Positions 1 through 7,078 of a DNA stretch of 28,347 nucleotides are shown here, one piece after another. Each line of letters begins with the position of its first letter. Position 1 is the stretch's first letter. Position numbers and translations under genes: made by a program. The DNA is taken from positions 1 to 28,347 of the forward strand of contig JACMQD010000480.1 in the NCBI GenBank assembly GCA_014377155.1, read 5' to 3'. Below the pieces are notes generated by a model. It ran no database searches and was not told where the DNA came from. It saw only the letters and a list, made by a program, of their open reading frames with translations. This DNA comes from Herminiimonas sp. (GTDB taxonomy: Bacteria; Pseudomonadota; Gammaproteobacteria; Burkholderiales; Burkholderiaceae).

Positions 1-122
1 CCAGCAGTCTGCCGCAAGCGATGGCATCACTCGGCATCAACGACAAGCCGGGTTTCCTCGCCCTGTTTTCGAGTCATCCACCCATCGAAGCCCGGATCGC
101 GGCGCTGCAAGCCGCGCAATAA
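1..122 (+). CDS. M48 family metalloprotease, HtpX-like (3' end only)
   Basis: Only the last 39 codons are in the window, read in the frame starting at base 3 and ending at TAA 120-122. The peptide ends with SSHPPIEARIAALQAAQ. The 'S-HPP-E-RI--L' ending is typical of HtpX and related M48 membrane-bound zinc proteases, which degrade misfolded membrane proteins. The HExxH active site and the membrane helices would lie before the window, so the assignment rests on this tail alone. The gene is followed after 75 bases by yciO on the same strand. Confidence 0.65.
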   Translation, partial: SSLPQAMASLGINDKPGFLALFSSHPPIEARIAALQAAQ

Positions 123-160
123 AATCATCCACATGTTTTCATTTTTTCGGAGCCTATTCG

Positions 161-188
161 GCGGCGATCGCAAAATGGCGATCGCCGC
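161..188 (+). other. Perfect 11-bp stem-loop in the yciO leader
   Basis: GCGGCGATCGC (161-171) and GCGATCGCCGC (178-188) are exact reverse complements around the 6-base loop AAAATG. No T-run follows, so it is not a classical intrinsic terminator. The 3' arm ends 9 bases before the yciO ATG, covering the place where a ribosome binding site should be. The loop ATG at 175 opens an 8-codon frame whose TGA (199-201) overlaps the yciO start. Confidence 0.6.
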
Positions 189-197
189 GTCATCTAC

Positions 198-821
198 ATG
201 AGCCAATTCTTTCAAATCCATCCGGAAAATCCACAACAGCGCTTGATCAAGCAGGCTGCACAAATCATTCACTCCGGTGGCATCGTCGCTGTACCGACCG
301 ATTCCTGCTATGCACTGGTCTGCCATTTGGACGACAAAGATGCGGTGACCAAGCTGCGCCGCATTCGCGCTGTCGATGACAAACACCACCTGACACTACT
401 ATGTCGCGATCTGAGCGAAATCGCGCAGTACGCAAAGGTCGATAACGCCCAGTACCGCTTGTTGAAGTCGGCTACACCAGGGGCCTATACTTTTATCCTG
501 GAAGCGACCAAGGAAGTACCGCGCCGGCTTAGCCATCCATCGCGTAAGACCATCGGCCTGCGGGTGCCGGAAAACCCGATCGTGCAAGCGCTACTGGCCG
601 AACTGGGACAGCCGTTGCTGGGTACGACGCTGATCCTGCCGAGCGAAGACGATCCACTGACCGACGCCGAACAGATTCGCGAGCGGCTTTCCAAACAGGT
701 CGAACTGGTGATCGACGGTGGCGCCTGCAGCCTGCAACCAACTACCGTGATCGACCTCACGGGCGACGATGCCGTCCTGCTGCGGCAGGGACGTGGCGAC
801 GCCAGCCTGTTCGGTCTCTGA
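198..821 (+). CDS. yciO: YciO family protein (Sua5/YciO/YrdC fold)
   Basis: A 207-residue protein with the YrdC-like fold. The beginning MSQFFQIHP-NPQQRLI, the TPGAYTFIL-TKEVPRRL segment, the KTIGLRVP segment and the PTTVIDLT ending match my memory of E. coli YciO nearly position for position. That makes YciO more likely than TsaC/Sua5, which makes threonylcarbamoyl-AMP for tRNA t6A37. YciO shares the nucleotide-binding fold, but its physiological role is unsettled. PTDS at about residues 34-37 replaces the PTDT seen in many TsaC proteins. The ATG at 198 has no clear Shine-Dalgarno sequence and sits behind a strong hairpin. It is part of the + strand housekeeping run, 115 bases before the M50 protease gene. 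Confidence 0.88.
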   Translation: MSQFFQIHPENPQQRLIKQAAQIIHSGGIVAVPTDSCYALVCHLDDKDAVTKLRRIRAVDDKHHLTLLCRDLSEIAQYAKVDNAQYRLLKSATPGAYTFILEATKEVPRRLSHPSRKTIGLRVPENPIVQALLAELGQPLLGTTLILPSEDDPLTDAEQIRERLSKQVELVIDGGACSLQPTTVIDLTGDDAVLLRQGRGDASLFGL

Positions 822-829
822 ACAGTCAC

Positions 830-851
830 CTGCCGGAATTCTTGCCGGCAG
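830..851 (+). repeat. TGCCGG/CCGGCA hairpin, copy 1
   Basis: CTGCCGG (830-836) and CCGGCAG (845-851) form a perfect 7-bp stem with an 8-base loop, between yciO and the M50 protease gene. No T-run follows. The 10-base CACCTGCCGG context recurs at 28242-28251 in a similar hairpin after hcp, suggesting a repeated extragenic palindrome. Two copies alone do not prove a repeat family. Confidence 0.4.
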
Positions 852-936
852 CTCGCCGGTATACTTCGACGCCGCCGTATTCTCCAGATTTTTACTTGCC
901 CAGGACAACGATGTTCTCTCTGCTAAACTGCGCCAC

Positions 937-1596
937 ATGAATGAACTGATACAGACCATTGCGGTATTTGCGATACCGGTGATCCTGGCGATTACCCTGC
1001 ACGAAGCTGCGCACGCGTTTGCGGCCCGCTACCTGGGCGATAACACGGCCTATTCACAGGGCCGCATGACCCTCAATCCGATCAAGCATATCGATCCGTT
1101 TGGTACTATCCTGATTCCGATCGTGTTGTATGTCTCGACGGGTGGTGCATTCTTGTTTGGTTATGCGAAGCCGGTACCGGTCGATTACGCCCGGCTGCGC
1201 AAACCCAAGCGTGACATGGCGTGGGTTGCATTGGCCGGACCAGTCGCCAATTTTATAATGGCATTCGGTTGGCTGATCTTGTTGCTGGTTTTCGCCGCCG
1301 TGAATGTCAGCGAGCCATTTTTCAGCAAAATGGCCGAAGCCGGTGTGCGTACGAATTTGGTGGTGCTGGCCTTTAACCTTTTTCCGATACCGCCTTTGGA
1401 CGGGGGCAGGGTGATGACCAGCTTGTTGCCCAATCGGCTGGCATTCAAGTTCGCCCAACTCGAACCCTACGGATTTTTTATCGTCATGGCACTGGTGTTG
1501 ACAAAAGTTTTGTCATTTTGGATGGAACCGGTGATGTATGCTTCACTGAAAATCCTCCAGGTTTTGACCTTACCCCTGACATTTTTACTGAACTGA
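937..1596 (+). CDS. Site-2 protease family protein (M50, small membrane zinc protease)
   Basis: A 219-residue polytopic membrane protein of peptidase family M50, which cleaves substrates inside the membrane. HEAAH at residues 22-26 is the HExxH zinc motif in the first membrane helix. NLFPIPPLDGGR near residues 145-156 supplies the third zinc ligand, Asp, in the usual xPxxPLDGGR form. Four to five hydrophobic segments are visible, and there is no PDZ domain, as in the small YwhC/RseP-like subgroup. The open frame extends upstream to 769 over the end of yciO. I chose ATG 937 because it gives the usual N-terminus directly before helix 1. It ends 6 bases before trpS, so the two are probably co-transcribed. 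The substrate is unknown. Confidence 0.9.
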   Translation: MNELIQTIAVFAIPVILAITLHEAAHAFAARYLGDNTAYSQGRMTLNPIKHIDPFGTILIPIVLYVSTGGAFLFGYAKPVPVDYARLRKPKRDMAWVALAGPVANFIMAFGWLILLLVFAAVNVSEPFFSKMAEAGVRTNLVVLAFNLFPIPPLDGGRVMTSLLPNRLAFKFAQLEPYGFFIVMALVLTKVLSFWMEPVMYASLKILQVLTLPLTFLLN

Positions 1597-1602
1597 CCGC
1601 TT

Positions 1603-2805
1603 ATGTATCCCGACCGCGTTGTATCCGGCATGCGCCCCACAGGAGCGCTGCATCTTGGCCATTATCACGGCGCACTTAAAAACTGGGTCAAGCTGCAATC
1701 CGAATTACCCTGTCTTTTTTTTGTCGCCGACTGGCACGCGCTGACCACGCACTACGATGATCCGTCGATCATCGAAACCAGTACCTGGGACATGCTGGTG
1801 GACTGGCTGGCAGCGGGCGTAGATCCGTCGCAAGCGACGCTGTTTATCCAGTCGCGCGTCCCGGAGCACGCCGAACTGCATTTGCTACTGTCGATGTCGA
1901 CGCCGCTAGGCTGGCTCGAGCGCGTGCCGACCTACAAGGACCAGCAAGAAAAACTCGCCGACCGGGACTTGGCCACCTATGGATTTCTTGGTTACCCGCT
2001 GCTGCAGGCGGCCGACGTATTGATCTATCGCGGCAGTCAGGTGCCGGTCGGTGCCGACCAGGTTCCCCACATTGAAATGATGCGCGAAATCGCTCGCCGT
2101 TTCAATCATTTGTACGGTAAGGAAAAAGGCTTTGAGGAAAAGGCCCGCGATGCGGTCAAGAAGCTCGGCGGCAAACGCGCCAAGATCTACACTGATCTGC
2201 GCAACCAGTATCAGGAGCAGGGAAAGGCAGAGGCTCTAGAACAAGCCAAGGCAATTCTCGACGATGCGCATAATCTGAGCATGATCGACCGCGAACGCCT
2301 GTTCGGCTATCTCGAAGGCAGCCGCAAGTTGATTTTGGTCGAGCCGCATGCGCGCCTGACCGCGGACTCGCGACTGCCGGGACTGGACGGGCAAAAAATG
2401 TCGAAGAGCTACGGCAATTCGATTTTCTTGCGCGAGGAAAAGGATTCTTTGACCAAAAAAATCCGCACCATGCCAACTGATCCGGCGCGGGTACGTCGCA
2501 CCGATCCAGGCGATCCTGAAAAATGTCCGGTATGGCAGTTGCATCAAGTGTATTCCGACGACACCACCAAGGAATGGGTGGTCAAAGGGTGCAAATCGGC
2601 CGGCATTGGCTGCCTAGAGTGCAAGCAACCGGTCATCGACGCCGTCTTGCTGGAACAGGAGCCGATGCGGGAACGGGCGCAAGTTTATTTGGACGATCCG
2701 AGCCTGGTACGGGCAATCGTGGCCGACGGCTGCGACAAGGCCCGCAAAATGGCACAGGAAACCATGCGCGACGTGCGTGAAGCAATGGGTCTGGGATACA
2801 GCTGA
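1603..2805 (+). CDS. trpS: Tryptophan-tRNA ligase, with probable iron-sulfur cysteine motif
   Basis: A 400-residue class Ic aminoacyl-tRNA synthetase that charges tRNA-Trp with tryptophan using ATP. The HIGH-type motif is TGALHLGH at residues 13-20. The KMSKS loop is GQKMSKSYGN near residues 262-271. It is longer than the common form of about 330 residues because of an insertion near residues 170-225 and an extended C-terminal part. Cysteines 308, 330, 337 and 340 give the spacing C-x21-C-x6-C-x2-C. This is one residue from the C-x22-C-x6-C-x2-C motif that holds a [4Fe-4S] cluster in Thermotoga maritima TrpRS, so a cluster is plausible here. It follows the M50 gene by 6 bases, and its TGA overlaps the next ATG by one base. 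Confidence 0.97.
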   Translation: MYPDRVVSGMRPTGALHLGHYHGALKNWVKLQSELPCLFFVADWHALTTHYDDPSIIETSTWDMLVDWLAAGVDPSQATLFIQSRVPEHAELHLLLSMSTPLGWLERVPTYKDQQEKLADRDLATYGFLGYPLLQAADVLIYRGSQVPVGADQVPHIEMMREIARRFNHLYGKEKGFEEKARDAVKKLGGKRAKIYTDLRNQYQEQGKAEALEQAKAILDDAHNLSMIDRERLFGYLEGSRKLILVEPHARLTADSRLPGLDGQKMSKSYGNSIFLREEKDSLTKKIRTMPTDPARVRRTDPGDPEKCPVWQLHQVYSDDTTKEWVVKGCKSAGIGCLECKQPVIDAVLLEQEPMRERAQVYLDDPSLVRAIVADGCDKARKMAQETMRDVREAMGLGYS

Positions 2806-3386
2806 TGCATGCTTCGTTGCATGAATCTGCTGCACCGTCGGCATGGGTGCAGCGATTTGCCGGCCTGATTCCGCAGGGTGAAGTGCTGGATCTTGCATGC
2901 GGCGGTGGCCGACATGCGTTCCTGCTGGCTGCCTTGGGGCATCCTGTGACAGCGGTCGACCGCGATCCCCTGGCTCTGGCGCAATGTGCCGGAGCCGGGA
3001 TAACGACCTGTCAGATCGATCTTGAAACCGACGATGTGCGCGCCGGCTGGCCGTTCGGTCCCGCGCGATTTTCCGGCATCGTAGTTACCCGTTATCTGCA
3101 TCGGCCGCTGTTGCCGCGCATCGTCGAAAGTCTTGCGCCTGGTGGCATCCTGATTTACGAAACCTTTGCCACTGGCAATGGCGAGTTCGGCAAACCATCG
3201 AATCCGGCTTTCTTGCTGGCGCCGGGTGAACTGCTGGAGCTGGCAGCATCGTCATTTGGACACGCCTTGCGTGTAATCGCTTACGAGGACGGTTTCGTTG
3301 AAACACCGAAACCGGCAATGCTGCAGCGGATTTGCGCGGTCAAGCCGTCACGGGCGCAGAGTGCTATCGCGCTGCGCCTCAATTGA
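2805..3386 (+). CDS. Class I SAM-dependent methyltransferase
   Basis: A 193-residue protein with a Rossmann-type methyltransferase fold. Motif I is EVLDLACGGGRH at about residues 26-37, followed by AVDRD at 50-54, where the acidic residue usually binds the SAM ribose. GGILIYETF around residues 112-120 resembles the post-motif strand of small TehB/UbiE-like enzymes. The substrate cannot be read from sequence. The start ATG overlaps the trpS stop in the form TGATG, which suggests translational coupling. The gene ends 83 bases before dapA. Confidence 0.85.
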   Translation: MHASLHESAAPSAWVQRFAGLIPQGEVLDLACGGGRHAFLLAALGHPVTAVDRDPLALAQCAGAGITTCQIDLETDDVRAGWPFGPARFSGIVVTRYLHRPLLPRIVESLAPGGILIYETFATGNGEFGKPSNPAFLLAPGELLELAASSFGHALRVIAYEDGFVETPKPAMLQRICAVKPSRAQSAIALRLN

Positions 3387-3431
3387 CTGCTGATTGCGGC
3401 CTAGACTGCCCCACGCGGGCGGGCTATCCGC

Positions 3432-3437
3432 TACAAT
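3432..3437 (+). promoter_or_regulatory. Possible -10 element upstream of dapA
   Basis: TACAAT, in the context GCTACAATCG, lies 32 bases before the dapA ATG in the 83-base gap after the methyltransferase gene. I see no convincing -35 at 16-18 bases upstream, so this is a weak call. Confidence 0.3.
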
Positions 3438-3469
3438 CGATCCTTTAATCTTTACCCTATACCATCATC

Positions 3470-4348
3470 ATGATCCAGGGCAGCATTGTAGCAATCGTTA
3501 CTCCCATGCACGAAGACGGCGCGCTTGATCTTCCGGGCTTGCGCAAGTTGATCGACTGGCATATCTCTGAAGGCACCGATGGCATCGTGATCGTCGGCAC
3601 TACCGGCGAATCTCCCACAGTCAACGTGCAAGAGCATTGCGAACTGATCAAAATAGCCGTCGAGCACACCGCCAAGCGGATTCCGATCATTGCTGGCACC
3701 GGTGGCAATTCCACCTCAGAAGCAATCGAACTGACCCGTTATGCCCAGTCGGTCGGCGCGGATGCGTCGCTGTTGGTAGTACCGTATTACAATCGGCCAA
3801 CCCAGGAAGGCATGTATCGTCACTTCCGCAAGATCGCTGAATCGGTAGACTTGCCAGCAATTTTGTACAACGTTCCGGGCCGTACCGTGGCCGATATGGC
3901 CAACGAAACGATCGTACGCCTGGCGCAGATTCCCGGCATTATCGGTGTCAAGGATGCAACCGGCAACATCGGCCGCGGCACTGACCTGATCCGGCAAGTG
4001 CCGGCATCGTTCTCCGTGTATTCCGGCGACGACGCGACTGCAATGGCGCTGATGTTCTGCGGCGGTAAAGGCAATATTTCGGTAACGGCCAATATTGCTC
4101 CGCGCGCCATGCATGAGTTGTGCGTGGCTGCGATGGCAGGACGCGTCGCCGAGGCGGTTGCGATTAACAACCGCATGCTTCCTCTGCATACCAAACTGTT
4201 CGTCGAGCCTAATCCGGTGCCGGTCAAATGGGCGATGACCGAGATGGGACTCATCGCTTCCGGCTTACGCCTGCCATTGGTACCGATGGCCGAAGAATTC
4301 CATGACATCGTCCGCGCGGCGTTGTCGGAGTCCGGTGTATTACAATAG
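3470..4348 (+). CDS. dapA: 4-hydroxy-tetrahydrodipicolinate synthase
   Basis: A 292-residue TIM-barrel aldolase that condenses pyruvate with aspartate semialdehyde, the first committed step of lysine and meso-diaminopimelate synthesis. The catalytic set falls at the same numbers as in E. coli DapA: Thr44/45 in GTTGES, Tyr107 in VPYYNRP, Tyr133 in ILYNVPGRT, Arg138, and the Schiff-base Lys161 in GVKDATGN. The length equals that of the E. coli enzyme. It is followed by bamC, a pairing also found in gammaproteobacteria. Diaminopimelate supply and outer membrane assembly are therefore neighbours here, although I infer no direct link. Confidence 0.98.
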   Translation: MIQGSIVAIVTPMHEDGALDLPGLRKLIDWHISEGTDGIVIVGTTGESPTVNVQEHCELIKIAVEHTAKRIPIIAGTGGNSTSEAIELTRYAQSVGADASLLVVPYYNRPTQEGMYRHFRKIAESVDLPAILYNVPGRTVADMANETIVRLAQIPGIIGVKDATGNIGRGTDLIRQVPASFSVYSGDDATAMALMFCGGKGNISVTANIAPRAMHELCVAAMAGRVAEAVAINNRMLPLHTKLFVEPNPVPVKWAMTEMGLIASGLRLPLVPMAEEFHDIVRAALSESGVLQ

Positions 4349-4429
4349 CGCTCGACGCAAGTTGGTGCGCCGCAACCGGCCGCCGCGTTTTCATTCAGTA
4401 TCGACATGACTAATCGGAAGAATTCTCAC

Positions 4430-5578
4430 ATGGCTCAACGCAGTAACGTTCAACGCGGACTCCTTTGCGCAATTGCGCTGACCAGCCTGGCAGGCTGCGG
4501 CTCGATCAACACGCTGCTCGAAGGCGATCGCATCAACTACAAGAGCGCTGGCAAAGCCCCGACGCTGGAAATTCCTCCCGACCTGACGCAATTGCAACGT
4601 GACAACCGTTATGCCATTCCCGAAGCCAACCGAGGTACGGCCACGGCGTCCGGCTACAACTTGCAACAAGGCACGCGGCCAACTACAGCGGGTTCCGTCG
4701 TGGCACCATCTGCGACCGCCGACATGCGGATTGAGCGCGCTGGCAACACGCGATGGCTGGTCATCAAAAAGTCGCCTGAAGTGTTGTGGCCGCAAATTAA
4801 AGATTTTTGGCAAGATTCGGGGTTTCTTCTCAATGTTGAATCTATCCAGTCCGGTGTAATGGAAACCGACTGGGCAGAAAATCGCGCGAAAATTCCGCAG
4901 GACTTCATTCGAAATTCTCTGGGCAAAGTGCTCGACTCGATCTACTCCACAGGTGAGCGCGATAAATTTCGTACCCGCCTTGAGCGCGGAGCTGACGGGT
5001 CGACTGAAATCTACATCAGCCATCGCGGTGCACAAGAAGTTTTGACCGGTGCACAAAAAGACGGCACAGTCTGGACGCCGCGCGCCAGCGATCCGGAGTT
5101 GGAAGCTGAATTCCTCGGACGTCTGATGGCGCGCCTCGGTGCCGACGCAGTCCAAGCCAAGGCCAGTGTCGCCAACGCGGCACCGCAACAGGCGCGTTCG
5201 AAGCTGATCAAGGCCAGCGGCGGCGAATATGTCGAAGTCGACGAAGGGTTCGATCGTGCGTGGCGACGCGTCGGCTTAGCGCTCGATCGCGTCGGTTTTA
5301 CTGTCGAAGACCGAGATCGGGTACAGGGCATGTACTTCGTTCGATATGTTGACCAGGCCACCGATGCGCAGGGAAAATCGTCTGATAAGGGGTTCCTGTC
5401 GCGTTTGTTCTCCTTTGGCGCCAATGATGAAAAAGCCAAGGCCGCCCAGCGTTACCGCGTCTCCGTTAAGGCCGCTGGCGCTGCCAGCAGGGTCGAAGTT
5501 CTCAATGGCGAGGGTAATCCGGACAAGACAATGGTTTCAGAGCGCATTTTGTCTCTCCTCAACGATCAATTGAAGTAG
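4430..5578 (+). CDS. bamC: Outer membrane protein assembly factor BamC (lipoprotein)
   Basis: BamC/NlpB-family lipoprotein of about 382 residues and part of the BAM complex that folds beta-barrel proteins into the outer membrane. A signal peptide ends in the lipobox LAGC (Cys23). The unstructured N-terminal segment contains INYKSAGKAPTLEIPPDL, matching the conserved BamC stretch that contacts BamD. Two helix-grip domains follow, at about residues 105-210 and 255-380. An in-frame ATG at 4406 exists, but GGAAG at 4416-4420 sits 9 bases before ATG 4430, and the signal peptide starts naturally there. The dapA-bamC order supports the name. Confidence 0.93.
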   Translation: MAQRSNVQRGLLCAIALTSLAGCGSINTLLEGDRINYKSAGKAPTLEIPPDLTQLQRDNRYAIPEANRGTATASGYNLQQGTRPTTAGSVVAPSATADMRIERAGNTRWLVIKKSPEVLWPQIKDFWQDSGFLLNVESIQSGVMETDWAENRAKIPQDFIRNSLGKVLDSIYSTGERDKFRTRLERGADGSTEIYISHRGAQEVLTGAQKDGTVWTPRASDPELEAEFLGRLMARLGADAVQAKASVANAAPQQARSKLIKASGGEYVEVDEGFDRAWRRVGLALDRVGFTVEDRDRVQGMYFVRYVDQATDAQGKSSDKGFLSRLFSFGANDEKAKAAQRYRVSVKAAGAASRVEVLNGEGNPDKTMVSERILSLLNDQLK

Positions 5579-5615
5579 GAATTTTTGCCTGTCGAGACAG
5601 GTTGGGCGAGATAGC

Positions 5616-6395
5616 GTGAAGTTTGCAAGTCTTGGAAGCGGCAGCGAGGGAAATGCATTGTTGATTTCCACGCTGTCCGGCACGTCGCGCACCACTGTCA
5701 TGCTCGACTGTGGATTCAGTATTCGTGAAGCGGAACGACGCATGGCCAGGCTGGGTATGCTGCCTTCCGAACTTGCGGGCATTATCGTTACCCACGAACA
5801 TCAGGACCATGTCGGGGGCGTCTTTAAGTTCGCGCGCCGCCACGGCATTCCGGTTTGGCTTAGTTTTGGCACGTTTCAAGCGGTCGGCGATAAATGCAAA
5901 GATGTTGACGTCAGCTTTTGCAGCGATGGTCAGCCGGTAATGATCGGCGCACTCGAAATCATTCCTTACACTGTCCCGCACGACGCTCGTGAACCAGTGC
6001 AATACGTTGCCAGCAACGGGCGCCTGAAGCTCGGTGTCTTAACCGATGCAGGACATTCCACGCCACATCTGGTGTCGGCGCTGGGCGGCTGTGATGCTCT
6101 GGTCATGGAATGCAATCATGATCGCGACATGCTGGCTAATTCTGCGTATCCGCCATCCCTCAAATCACGTATTGGCGGCGCTTATGGGCACCTATCGAAC
6201 CAGACTTCGGCCGAGATCCTCGCTGCGATCGATAAATCACGTTTGAAGACCGTCGTGGGCGCCCATTTGAGTCAGCAAAATAATACACCTCAACTGGCGC
6301 GTGAAGCGTTGTCCGGTGTACTTGATGAAACCGTTACGACAATTATGATCGCCTGCCAGCAGGAGGGGTTCGATTGGGTCGTGCTAGAAGCTTAG
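5616..6395 (+). CDS. MBL-fold metallohydrolase, YycJ/WalJ-like
   Basis: A 259-residue metallo-beta-lactamase-fold protein starting with GTG. The N-terminus MKFASLGSGSEGNALLI is characteristic of the YycJ/WalJ group, proposed to be nucleases or DNA-metabolism phosphodiesterases. THEHQDHVGG at residues 59-68 is the HxHxDH metal motif. Further ligands are likely in DAGHSTPHL, in MECNHD and in GAHLSQQNNTP near the C-terminus. It is the last gene of the + strand run and ends 50 bases before a strong terminator. The exact substrate is unknown. A short hairpin, CCTGTC-GA-GACAGG, lies at 5588-5601 just before the start. Confidence 0.88.
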   Translation: MKFASLGSGSEGNALLISTLSGTSRTTVMLDCGFSIREAERRMARLGMLPSELAGIIVTHEHQDHVGGVFKFARRHGIPVWLSFGTFQAVGDKCKDVDVSFCSDGQPVMIGALEIIPYTVPHDAREPVQYVASNGRLKLGVLTDAGHSTPHLVSALGGCDALVMECNHDRDMLANSAYPPSLKSRIGGAYGHLSNQTSAEILAAIDKSRLKTVVGAHLSQQNNTPQLAREALSGVLDETVTTIMIACQQEGFDWVVLEA

Positions 6396-6445
6396 GATTC
6401 AATTGTCGGCCGCCCTGGAAGATAAAGCGCAGTCGATGCGACAGA

Positions 6446-6480
6446 CGAAAAAAAACCGACCCGAGGGTCGGTTTTTTGTT
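6446..6480. terminator. Bidirectional intrinsic terminator
   Basis: AACCGACC (6454-6461) pairs with GGTCGGTT (6466-6473) around the loop CGAG. The stem is flanked by an A-run at 6448-6455 and a T-run at 6472-6477. It can therefore stop transcription in both directions: the + strand MBL gene from the left and the - strand lipoprotein gene from the right. Confidence 0.92.
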
Positions 6481-6489
6481 TGATACAAA

Positions 6490-6774
6490 TTACTTAGGTG
6501 CAGCAGGTGTTGCAGCCGATGATGCAGCGCTATTGGCGGCAGCAGCAGCGTCCGAAGCCGAAGAAGCAGCGCTAGTCGCGGCAGCAGCGGCGTCCGAAGC
6601 GGCCGAAGCAGCAGCGGCAGCGGCAGCAGGCGCTTCAGGCGCTGGGGCTGCTGGTGTAACCACTACTGTAGGCGCTGGTGCTGTCGCAGCAGGAACGACG
6701 ATTTCTTCAGTCTTCTTGCTGCATGCTGTCAAAGCGATGGCGAACAGGGAAGCGATCAAAAGAGTTTTTTTCAT
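6490..6774 (-). CDS. Small alanine-rich lipoprotein
   Basis: A predicted 94-residue lipoprotein. MKKTLLIASLFAIALTAC is a clear lipoprotein signal with Cys18 as the modified residue. The short Thr/Pro/Val linker (about residues 22-45) is followed by about 45 residues made almost only of Ala with Ser, Asp, Thr and Asn, containing the imperfect repeat AASDAAAAA. This is probably a helical or flexible tail. An upstream in-frame ATG at 6789 exists, but AGGAA ending 7 bases before 6774 supports the shorter form. It has its own promoter and a terminator, so it is monocistronic. I cannot assign a function. A structural role resembling Lpp is one guess, but no coiled-coil heptad of that type is visible. 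Confidence 0.8.
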   Translation of the reverse strand: MKKTLLIASLFAIALTACSKKTEEIVVPAATAPAPTVVVTPAAPAPEAPAAAAAAASAASDAAAAATSAASSASDAAAAANSAASSAATPAAPK

Positions 6775-6813
6775 GAGATTTTCCTTCAAAGATTTAACAA
6801 AATTTTGCGATGA

Positions 6814-6831
6814 ATAATTACCGGTAATTAT
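6814..6831. promoter_or_regulatory. 18-bp perfect palindrome in the lipoprotein leader
   Basis: ATAATTACC followed by GGTAATTAT is a perfect two-fold palindrome without a spacer, 40 bases upstream of the lipoprotein ATG and about 78 bases downstream of its -10. It could be the operator of a dimeric repressor acting downstream of the promoter. As RNA it would be a poor hairpin because it has no loop. No matching regulator gene is in the window. Confidence 0.45.
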
Positions 6832-6908
6832 CGCTCTGTAGGGCGTCTTCGCATGGTTATTCGAACCGATTGGTGCGGCACAACAAAGCGAGATCTTCCT
6901 AACCCGCG

Positions 6909-6938
6909 ATTATAACGGTATTTTTATTCTCCTCACAA
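6909..6938 (-). promoter_or_regulatory. Sigma-70-type promoter of the lipoprotein gene
   Basis: On the - strand, TTGTGA (6938-6933) and a perfect TATAAT (6914-6909) are 18 bases apart. Transcription would start near 6902 and give a leader of about 128 bases. Confidence 0.6.
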
Positions 6939-7078
6939 GACATTTGCTTTTTAGTAAGGTATTGGTAAGCTTTACCACAGCTGAAAAACTTTATTACATT
7001 CTTCTGATTGACGATGAATCCTAGATTCGGCTGCACATTTCTGAGTTGCGCGTGTCGATTGATTTTGTGAAAATATCG

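Larger units (their letters stand above)
6775..7078. other. Intergenic region with lipoprotein promoter and leader
   Basis: About 300 AT-rich bases between the 3' end of the RoxA-like gene and the lipoprotein start. It holds a promoter on the - strand (6909-6938), a roughly 125-base leader containing an 18-bp palindrome (6814-6831), and a weaker 13-base inverted repeat, GGTAA-GCT-TTACC, at 6964-6976. No open frame or intrinsic terminator for the upstream gene is evident. Confidence 0.6.

Noticed and set aside
198..821. Naming the YrdC-fold gene tsaC/sua5
   Set aside because: The N-terminus and several internal blocks match YciO much better, and the protein lacks the C-terminal Sua5 domain.
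4391..5188. 265-aa - strand frame opposite bamC
   Set aside because: Antisense shadow of a well-supported lipoprotein gene; no recognisable domain.
5588..5601. CCTGTC-GA-GACAGG hairpin before the MBL gene as a terminator
   Set aside because: The T-run precedes rather than follows it on the + strand, the loop is only two bases, and the stem is short.
6374..6817. 147-aa Ala-rich + strand frame opposite the small lipoprotein
   Set aside because: It starts inside the MBL gene in another frame and crosses the terminator. Its Ala-rich product is the mirror of GC-rich alanine codons of the real - strand gene.
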